Source of the DNA: Caballeronia telluris | GTDB taxonomy: Bacteria > Pseudomonadota > Gammaproteobacteria > Burkholderiales > Burkholderiaceae | Assembly (NCBI RefSeq): GCF_001544495.1 | Contig: NZ_FCNZ02000022.1 | Span: 1 to 64,000 of the forward strand | Direction: 5' to 3' | Length of the DNA: 64,000 nucleotides | Part shown: piece by piece, positions 55,298-61,435 of the stretch | How positions within the stretch are numbered: position 1 is the first letter of the stretch | How the letters are laid out: each line of letters starts with the position of its first letter | Notes under the pieces: generated by a model | What the model was told of the DNA's origin: nothing | Database searches by the model: none | The model's input: the letters and a program-made list of their open reading frames with translations, nothing else | Made by a program: the position numbers and the translations under genes

Positions 55298-55325
55298 TTG
55301 ACAGACCGCGTGGCGAATCTATAAC
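55298..55325 (+). promoter_or_regulatory. Sigma-70 promoter of the metal-sensor/exporter operon
   Basis: Consensus TTGACA (55298-55303) is followed 16 bp later by TATAAC (55320-55325). The -10 overlaps the operator palindrome, the usual arrangement for an autorepressed ArsR-type gene. Confidence 0.82.
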
Positions 55326-55350
55326 ATATGAACACGTATTCACATGTTAT
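55321..55350 (+). promoter_or_regulatory. SmtB/ArsR-type operator
   Basis: Arms ATAACATATGAA (55321-55332) and TTCACATGTTAT (55339-55350) are complementary at 11 of 12 positions around a 6-bp centre. The core TGAACA...ATTCA matches the 12-2-12 type site of SmtB, ZiaR and CzrA. Binding here would cover the -10 box and leader of the operon. Confidence 0.85.
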
Positions 55351-55353
55351 GGG

Positions 55354-55698
55354 ATGAAGGGCACCGTGGGCTCGATCTTCACCGCTTCCGACGACCGCGT
55401 GGTTCCGCTCGCGGATCTCTTTCGACTGCTCGGCGATCCGACGCGCCTGCGTATCGTGCTCGCGTGCGTCGACGAGAAGCGCGCGGTGGGCGCGATCGCG
55501 GAGACGCTCGGCTTGTCGGGCTCGCTCGTGAGCCATCACTTGCGCCTGTTGCGGGCTGCGCGCGTCGTGCGGGCCGAACGGCAGGGCAAGCAGGTCTTCT
55601 ATCTCGCGGCCGACCGTCACATCAGCACAATGATCGGTGAACTGCTCGAACACGTCGCCGAGCCGCAGGCCGATTTCCGACCGGACAACGAGTCATGA
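55354..55698 (+). CDS. ArsR/SmtB-family metal-responsive repressor (zinc type)
   Basis: 114 residues from ATG 55354, just after the operator. A winged helix is visible: LFRLLGDPTRLRIV at 22-35 and recognition helix LSGSLVSHHLRLLR near 54-67. The C-terminal helix carries Asp87, His89, His100 and Glu103, which match the spacing of the alpha-5 zinc site of SmtB and CzrA (D-x-H-x10-H-x2-E). The alpha-3 cysteine box used by cadmium/arsenic sensors is missing. It should leave DNA when zinc or cobalt is in excess. It overlaps the exporter gene by 4 bp. Confidence 0.9.
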   Translation: MKGTVGSIFTASDDRVVPLADLFRLLGDPTRLRIVLACVDEKRAVGAIAETLGLSGSLVSHHLRLLRAARVVRAERQGKQVFYLAADRHISTMIGELLEHVAEPQADFRPDNES

Positions 55699-56657
55699 AC
55701 ACGCACACGCACGACCACCACGGGCATTCCCAGGATCACGATCACGATCACGGCCACGGCGGCCACCATCATCACCACGCGCCGCAAAAAGGCCAGGGCC
55801 GCGTCTTCGCGCTCGCGGTCGGGTTGAACATGGTGATCGTGGTCGTGCAGGGCATCTACGGTTTCCTTGCCCATTCGACCGCGCTGCTCGCCGACGCCGG
55901 CCACAATCTCTCCGACGTCCTCGGCCTTCTGCTCGCCTGGGGCGCGGTGTGGCTCGGCACGCGCCAGCCGTCGCAGCGCTATACCTTCGGCCTCGGCAGT
56001 TCGTCGATTCTCGCCTCGCTCGCGAATGCCGCGCTCCTGCTGTTCGCGTGCGGCGCGATCGCGCTCGAAGCGATCCAGCGGCTTCTGAACCCGGCGCCCG
56101 TCGCGGGCTTCGACGTGTTCGTGGTCGCGACGCTCGGCCTCGTCGTGAACGGCTTCTCGGCGTGGCTCTTCATGCGCGGCAGCAAGGAAGACCTGAACGT
56201 GCGCGGCGCCTTCCTGCACATGGCCGCCGACGCCGCGATCTCCGCCGCCGTCGCCGTGAGCGGCCTCGTGATCCTGTACACGGGCGCAAGCTGGATCGAT
56301 CCGCTGATGAGCCTCGTCGTGGTCGCGGTGATCGTCTACGGCACCTGGGGCCTCGGGCGCGACGCGATGCGCCTCGCGATGGCGGCCGTGCCGCCTTCAG
56401 TCGACATGCCGCGCATCCGGCAATACCTGGCGGAGATTCCGGGCGTCGACGACGTGCACGACCTTCACGTGTGGGCGCTCTCGACGACCGAAAATGCCAT
56501 GACCGCGCATCTGGTGATGTCGAAGGGCCATCCCGGCGATGCGTTCGTCGACGGCATCGTGAACACGTTGCGCGCCGACTACGCGATGCATCATGCGACG
56601 CTGCAGGTCGAGCTCGGGACGACGCATCACCGTTGTGCGCTGCAAGCCCGCGCGTAA
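55695..56657 (+). CDS. CDF-family cation efflux protein (zinc type)
   Basis: 320 residues. The first 30 are His-rich (THDHHGHSQDHDHDHGH). Six membrane helices follow. Helix 2 has LLADAGHNLSDVLG and helix 5 HMAADAAIS, giving two H-x3-D metal motifs as in zinc exporters of the CzcD/ZitB group. The C-terminal cytoplasmic domain has VHDLHVWALS. It exports zinc and perhaps cobalt or cadmium in exchange for protons. It is coupled to the repressor by an ATGA overlap. Confidence 0.92.
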   Translation: MNTHTHDHHGHSQDHDHDHGHGGHHHHHAPQKGQGRVFALAVGLNMVIVVVQGIYGFLAHSTALLADAGHNLSDVLGLLLAWGAVWLGTRQPSQRYTFGLGSSSILASLANAALLLFACGAIALEAIQRLLNPAPVAGFDVFVVATLGLVVNGFSAWLFMRGSKEDLNVRGAFLHMAADAAISAAVAVSGLVILYTGASWIDPLMSLVVVAVIVYGTWGLGRDAMRLAMAAVPPSVDMPRIRQYLAEIPGVDDVHDLHVWALSTTENAMTAHLVMSKGHPGDAFVDGIVNTLRADYAMHHATLQVELGTTHHRCALQARA

Positions 56658-56745
56658 GGGTGCGGCCACACAGCGAGGCTTCCCTCAGCCGAAACAGGGC
56701 ACGCGCGGCGTACACTTGAGGACGTGATGATTCAGGGAGGAGTGC

Positions 56746-58464
56746 ATGTTCGCGCCAAAGGTGAATCCCCACGACAAGCTCGATGTGGCGCCGGTCCTGA
56801 TCGTCGGCGCGGGCCCGACGGGTCTCGCCGCCGCGATGAGTCTCGCCCGCGCGCACATTCCGGTGCGGCTCGTCGACCGCGCCCGCGAGCCGTCCCCGTA
56901 TTCACGCGCGATCGGCATCCAGGCGCGCACGCTCGAACTCCTCGAGCAGCATCGCATCGCGCAGCCGTTCCTCGAACTCGGCCATCGCGCGCGCGTCGCG
57001 AATCTCTACTCGAACGGCCAGCGGCTCGCGCGGCTCGATTTCGATCCGCTCCAGACACGCTATCCGTATCTGCTGTTTCTCGACCAGTCTCAAACCGAGC
57101 GGCTGCTCACCGAGCATCTGAAGACCTTCGGCGTGTGGATCGAACGCGGCGTCGAGCTCACCGATTTTTCGCAGGGCGCGGCGGGCGTGCAGGCGACGTT
57201 GCGTCACGCGAACGGGCGCGACGAACTGTTGCGTCCGTCGTACATGATTGCCTGCGACGGCGCGCACAGCATGGTGCGGCATCGGCTCGACATCGGCTTT
57301 ACCGGCAAGACCTTCGAGCAGACCTTCCTGCTCGCGGACCTGCAGGCCGACTCCGACTGGCCCGACGACGAGTTCCACATCTTCGCGTCGGGCGCCGGGC
57401 TTGCCGCGCTCTTCCCGATGGGCGACGGCCGCGCGCGCCTGATCGCCGACCTGCATTCGCCGCCCGAGTCCGACCACGGTCCGTCGCTCGACGACTGCCG
57501 CGCGATCGTCGAGCGGCGTATCCATCATCGGGTGACGCTGTCGGACATCGGCTGGTCGTCGTATTTCCGGCTCAACAGCCGCATGGTCGACCGGCTGCGC
57601 GTGGACCGCATCTTCCTCGCCGGCGACGCGGCGCACGTGCACAGCCCCGCCGGCGCGCAGGGCATGAACACGGGCATTCAGGAGGCGCTCAATCTCGGCT
57701 GGAAGATCGCGCGCATGCTGTCGGGCGGCGCGTCGGACCGGCTGCTCGACAGCTATCACACCGAGCGCCATCCGATCGAGCGCGACGTGCTGCGCCAGTC
57801 GAGCATGCTCACGCAGATGGCGGAGGCCGAGCACGGTCCGATGAAGCTGATGCGCGATCACGTGATGCCCGCGCTTGCCGCGATCGGCCCGTTACGCGAC
57901 GCGATGCGGCGCACGGTGAGCGAGTTGTCGATCCAGTACCGGCGCTCGCCGCTCACGCTGGAGCGTCTGCTCGACGGCGGTCCGCGCGCGGGCGAGCGCG
58001 CGCCGGATGCGCGGGTGCATGTGCTCGACGGGCCGCTCGGTCGTGCGCCCGGCTTCTGCTGTCTCTACGACCTGCACGATCCGGCGTATTTCTCGCTCTT
58101 TTTGCTGATCACCCCGGAAGGCGCCGACGACATCGCGCTTGCGCCTGCCACCATTACGGTTGCGCACGCGATGCGCGATCCCGATCTGAACGGGCTCGCG
58201 GAACAGGTGGAGAGGGTGTTGCCCAACGCCGTGCGCGTGTGGCGCATCACCGACATCATGCAAGGCGAGGGCGCGCAATCGCTGACGGACAACTACGGAC
58301 GCACGCGGCCGTCGTTCTATCTGGTGCGCCCGGACGGCTACATCGCGACGCGCGGACGGGCGCCGTCGGATGTGCATGGACTGTTGCGTCACTGCGAGAC
58401 GTGGTTCAGCGCGAACGCGAGTGCCGGGGATGAACCGGCGGAGCCGCCGTATCGGGAAGATTAG
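56746..58464 (+). CDS. FAD-dependent aromatic-ring monooxygenase
   Basis: 572 residues of the PheA/TfdB-like class A flavoprotein group. The FAD site LIVGAGPTGLAAAMSLA is near residues 18-34. LIACDGAHSMVR-type sequence (MIACDGAHSMVRHR) lies near 167, and RIFLAGDAAHVHSPAGAQGMN near 288-308. A thioredoxin-like domain lies at the C-terminus from about 420. It would use NAD(P)H and O2 to hydroxylate a phenolic substrate. GGGAGGAG precedes the ATG. No other ring-degradation genes are nearby. Its last 4 bp overlap the convergent gene. Confidence 0.88.
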   Translation: MFAPKVNPHDKLDVAPVLIVGAGPTGLAAAMSLARAHIPVRLVDRAREPSPYSRAIGIQARTLELLEQHRIAQPFLELGHRARVANLYSNGQRLARLDFDPLQTRYPYLLFLDQSQTERLLTEHLKTFGVWIERGVELTDFSQGAAGVQATLRHANGRDELLRPSYMIACDGAHSMVRHRLDIGFTGKTFEQTFLLADLQADSDWPDDEFHIFASGAGLAALFPMGDGRARLIADLHSPPESDHGPSLDDCRAIVERRIHHRVTLSDIGWSSYFRLNSRMVDRLRVDRIFLAGDAAHVHSPAGAQGMNTGIQEALNLGWKIARMLSGGASDRLLDSYHTERHPIERDVLRQSSMLTQMAEAEHGPMKLMRDHVMPALAAIGPLRDAMRRTVSELSIQYRRSPLTLERLLDGGPRAGERAPDARVHVLDGPLGRAPGFCCLYDLHDPAYFSLFLLITPEGADDIALAPATITVAHAMRDPDLNGLAEQVERVLPNAVRVWRITDIMQGEGAQSLTDNYGRTRPSFYLVRPDGYIATRGRAPSDVHGLLRHCETWFSANASAGDEPAEPPYRED

Positions 58465-59066
58465 CCGCGCGCCTCGGCGACGCCGTTCGCGACGCGCTTG
58501 ACTATCGTGATCGCCGAAAGCGCCACGAGCGCGAGCCACAGCCACGAAGCGGCTGGCGCGACCGGCAGTCCCGCGCCGATCCACAAGCCGAGCGCGCCGA
58601 TCACGACCGCGCGGTCGCTCTTGCCGAGCGGGCCGTCGTAGCGGCGGCTCGCGCCGGCGAGCGGCCCAATCAGCCCGGCGCATTCCACCAGCAGCGCCGC
58701 CATCGCGAAGAGCCAGATATCGGCGGCGCGAAACGCCGGAATCGCGAGGAAGGGCAGGGTCAGCGCGATGTCGGAGACGACATCGCCGAGTTCGTTGTAG
58801 TACGCGCCGAGCGCGCTCTTCTGGCCGAACTCGCGCGCAAGCATTCCGTCGATCGCGTTGAACGCCATGCGCAGAAAGAGCCACACGGGCAAGAGCAGAA
58901 AGAGCCGCTGCATCGGGAAACCGAATCCGGCGATCAGCCCGACCAGAATGGACCCGAGCGCCGCGGAGATCGTGATCTGATTCGCCGTGACGCCCGCGTG
59001 CGCGAGCTTGCACGTGACGGGCCGCAGCAGGTTCTGAAACTTCGGCTTCAGCGAGTACACGCTCAT
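58461..59066 (-). CDS. CDP-alcohol phosphatidyltransferase-family protein (YnbA-like)
   Basis: 201 residues with about five membrane helices. The family motif appears in NAIDGMLAREFGQKSALG followed by AYYNELGDVVSD. The usual D-x2-D-G-x2-A-R-x8-G-x3-D-x3-D pattern is kept except that the first and third Asp are Asn. Members move a phospho-diacylglycerol group from CDP-DAG to an alcohol at the inner membrane. The nearby PlsC-like and CdsA-like genes resemble the ynbA/ynbB neighbourhood of E. coli. The altered residues make the exact reaction uncertain. Confidence 0.82.
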   Translation of the reverse strand: MSVYSLKPKFQNLLRPVTCKLAHAGVTANQITISAALGSILVGLIAGFGFPMQRLFLLLPVWLFLRMAFNAIDGMLAREFGQKSALGAYYNELGDVVSDIALTLPFLAIPAFRAADIWLFAMAALLVECAGLIGPLAGASRRYDGPLGKSDRAVVIGALGLWIGAGLPVAPAASWLWLALVALSAITIVKRVANGVAEARG

Positions 59067-59154
59067 CGCGACTTCTCTTCTCGATTGTTTGATTAGCTGG
59101 ACTTGCGATCGTGCAACGCCTCGCGAGCCAGGAAGGCGGCGCCGATCTTAGCAG

Positions 59155-59254
59155 CTTATCGGGTCAACTTATCGGGTCAACTTATCGGGTCAACTTATCG
59201 GGTCAACTTATCGGGTCAACTTATCGGGTCAACTTATCGGGACAACTTATCGGG
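59155..59254 (+). repeat. Tandem array of a 13-bp unit
   Basis: The unit CTTATCGGGTCAA repeats seven times in full, followed by a 9-bp partial copy. Six units are identical; the seventh has A for T (GGGACAA). The length is not a multiple of three, so it is unlikely to be coding. It lies about 90 bp upstream of the YnbA-like gene and 280 bp before the PlsC-like gene. Confidence 0.97.
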
Positions 59255-59536
59255 CTCCTTTCGAGCGCCTGCGGCGTTCTTCTCGCGGCCGCTTCCGGGC
59301 GGTCTTTGTCAACCATTGTTAAGTGCTTGGCCGTCGCGCGCGCGGGGCGCCCAATCCCCGTACGTCTGTGGCCGTTTCGGACCGCGTTGGCGCCCACGCG
59401 CCCGCTAGTGCGGCGCGGCAAAAATGGTGATAATGCCGCGGGCACGAGAACCCCGATGAAGCCGGGTCATCGACTCGTCCCACAACAAGGGAGCTGATTT
59501 GCAATTCGAGACGAACGCGACCCCGGGACACGCGCA
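59255..59536. other. Rest of the divergent lipid-gene intergenic region
   Basis: Together with the tandem array, the 59067-59536 gap is about 470 bp. After the array no gene, RNA or clear promoter was recognised. AAAAATGGTGATAATGCC near 59420-59437 contains a GATAAT -10-like hexamer that could serve the PlsC-like gene. Confidence 0.4.
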
Positions 59537-60163
59537 ATGAATATCCTGCACGCATGGCAGCGCGACCTTTTGCTCGGTGCGGTGCGCCTCGTCGTCGGCG
59601 CGTATCCGGTCTGGCGCGACGGCGCGCCCAACGCCCGCCAGAAAATCTACATCTCGAATCACACGAGCCACGTCGATACGCTCGCGATCCTCGCGGCGCT
59701 GCCGCGCGCGCTGCGCGATCAGGTGCGACCGGTCGCCGCGCGCGACTACTGGCAAAGCGGCAAGGCGAAAGTGCATATCGCGCGCAATCTGCTCAACGTC
59801 GTGCTGATCGACCGCAAGCACGAAGGCGAGGGCGATCCGCTCGATCCCGTGCGCGAAGCGCTGCGGCTCGGCCACTCGATCATCATCTTTCCCGAAGGCA
59901 CGCGCAGCGCCGAAGCGTTGCCGCAGCCGTTCAAGAGCGGACTGTTCCGGCTCGCGAGCGAGTTCCCCGAGATCGAACTGTGCCCGGTCTATCTGGAGAA
60001 TCTGCAGCGCGTGATGCCGAAGGGCGCGTTGCTGCCGGTGCCGCTCATCTGCAAGGTGAATTTCGGCGCACCGGTCATGCGCGCCGCCGATGAACCGAAG
60101 CAGGACTTCCTGCAACGCACGCGCGATCTCGTGGTCGCGCTTGCTCCCGTGCCGGCGGCGTGA
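59537..60163 (+). CDS. 1-acyl-glycerol-3-phosphate acyltransferase-like protein (PlsC family)
   Basis: 208 residues. The acyltransferase block I is SNHTSHVDT near residue 40-48 (H-x4-D). Block III is FPEGTRS near 119-125. A weak N-terminal hydrophobic segment suggests membrane association. It should esterify a lysophospholipid, most likely lysophosphatidate, to give phosphatidate for the CdsA-like enzyme encoded 31 bp downstream. This short, adjacent pair looks like a dedicated lipid module beyond the housekeeping genes. Confidence 0.88.
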   Translation: MNILHAWQRDLLLGAVRLVVGAYPVWRDGAPNARQKIYISNHTSHVDTLAILAALPRALRDQVRPVAARDYWQSGKAKVHIARNLLNVVLIDRKHEGEGDPLDPVREALRLGHSIIIFPEGTRSAEALPQPFKSGLFRLASEFPEIELCPVYLENLQRVMPKGALLPVPLICKVNFGAPVMRAADEPKQDFLQRTRDLVVALAPVPAA

Positions 60164-60194
60164 TGCCCGCCTGTTCAAACAACGAAGCGACATC

Positions 60195-61136
60195 ATGCGA
60201 ACCGTGTTCTGGGAACTCATCGCCGGGCTGACCGGCTTTCTCGTGCTTGCGTCGGGCATCGGCGCGCTGCTTGCCTGGCGCGACGGCAAGAGCGGCGGCG
60301 GCAGCGCGACCATCGCCAATCTGAACCAGCGCATCCGCGCGTGGTGGGGAATGATCGCGATCATGGCGGCCGCGATCGGGCTCGGCCCGGCGACCACTTA
60401 CGTCGTGTTCGCGCTGGTCTCCTATCTCGCGCTGCGCGAGTTCATCACGCTCACGCCGACGGCCGCAAGCGATCACACGACGCTCTTCATCGCGTTCTTC
60501 GTCGCGATTCCGGCGCAGTATCTGCTGCTCTGGGTCGAGTGGTACGGCATGTTCTCGATTTTCGTGCCGGTGCATCTCTTCATCACGCTGTCGCTCGTCA
60601 TGGTGCTCACCCAGGACACGCGCGATTTCCTGAGCCGCAACGCGAAGATCCACTGGGCGCTGATGGTCTGCGTCTACGGGCTGAGTCATGCGCCGGCGCT
60701 CCTGATTCTGGATATCCCCGGTTACGCTGGACAGAACCCGCTGCTGCTGTTCTATTTCCTGCTCGTCGTGCAGATCAGCGATGTCTTCCAGTATGTCTGC
60801 GGCAAGCTTTTCGGCAAGCGCAAGATCGCGCCGAAGCTGAGTCCGTCGAAGACGGTCGAAGGGTTTGTCGGCGGCGGGCTGCTCGCGGCGCTCTGCGGCG
60901 CGGCGCTCTATCGCATCACGCCGTTCGGTTTCGGCACGGCGTTTCTGATGTCGCTCGCCATCGTGTTGGCGGGATTCGTCGGCGGGCTGGTGCTGTCGGC
61001 GGTGAAGCGCTCGCTTGGCGCGAAGGACTGGGGCGCGATGATCGCCGGTCACGGCGGCGCGCTGGATCGCGTGGATTCGATTTGTTTTGCGGCGCCCGTG
61101 TTCTTCCACCTCGTGCGCTATGTCTATGTGCAGTGA
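60195..61136 (+). CDS. Phosphatidate cytidylyltransferase-like protein (CdsA/YnbB)
   Basis: 313 residues from ATG 60195 with about eight membrane helices. The conserved C-terminal signature is seen in SAVKRSLGAKDWGAMIAGHG followed by GALDRVDS, and SPSKTVEGFVGG precedes it. The enzyme makes CDP-diacylglycerol from CTP and phosphatidate. It could feed the CDP-alcohol phosphotransferase-like protein encoded divergently. It ends before a hairpin shared with fdsD. Confidence 0.9.
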   Translation: MRTVFWELIAGLTGFLVLASGIGALLAWRDGKSGGGSATIANLNQRIRAWWGMIAIMAAAIGLGPATTYVVFALVSYLALREFITLTPTAASDHTTLFIAFFVAIPAQYLLLWVEWYGMFSIFVPVHLFITLSLVMVLTQDTRDFLSRNAKIHWALMVCVYGLSHAPALLILDIPGYAGQNPLLLFYFLLVVQISDVFQYVCGKLFGKRKIAPKLSPSKTVEGFVGGGLLAALCGAALYRITPFGFGTAFLMSLAIVLAGFVGGLVLSAVKRSLGAKDWGAMIAGHGGALDRVDSICFAAPVFFHLVRYVYVQ

Positions 61137-61144
61137 ACGAACGC

Positions 61145-61175
61145 GGCGGGATGGCGTGCAGCGCGCCATCCCGCC
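61145..61175. terminator. Hairpin between convergent genes, probable terminator
   Basis: A perfect 12-bp stem, GGCGGGATGGCG (61145-61156) and CGCCATCCCGCC (61164-61175), has a 7-base loop. There is no T-run, so termination would be weaker or of a different type. It lies between the CdsA-like gene and the end of fdsD. Confidence 0.6.
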
Positions 61176-61187
61176 GGCCCGCCCCTC

Positions 61188-61433
61188 TCAGGCCGCCGCC
61201 GAAGCCGGCGTCAAATCCTGCCGATGATCCGTCAAGGCCTCGCGCACGATCGGATGCATCGCGGCGCTCGCGTCTTCGTCATCGAGCGAATTGAGGATCG
61301 CGAGCCGCATGCGCGGCTCCCAGAAGCGGCGAATGTGATCGGCGATGCTGTCGGCGGCTTCATGCTGGTCCGGCAGCGAATCGAAGAACTCGCCGATGCG
61401 GTTCGCCATGTCGATCAGGTTGTCCAGATCCAT
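61188..61433 (-). CDS. fdsD: NAD-dependent formate dehydrogenase delta subunit
   Basis: 81 residues, the size of FdsD. LIDMANRIGEFFDSLPDQ at the start and ADHIRRFWEPRMR near residues 31-43 are the family marks. It is needed for active cytoplasmic FdsABG formate dehydrogenase, probably in cofactor handling. It starts 2 bp after the fdsA stop, so it is last in that operon. Confidence 0.93.
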   Translation of the reverse strand: MDLDNLIDMANRIGEFFDSLPDQHEAADSIADHIRRFWEPRMRLAILNSLDDEDASAAMHPIVREALTDHRQDLTPASAAA

Positions 61434-61435
61434 GT

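Noticed and set aside
52345..55698. 1117-codon plus-strand frame
   Set aside because: It runs through the symporter gene out of frame and antisense to the TPR gene; only its last 114 codons, the ArsR-type repressor, are real.
59155..59254. Possible CRISPR array
   Set aside because: The 13-bp units are directly adjacent with no spacers, and no cas genes are present.
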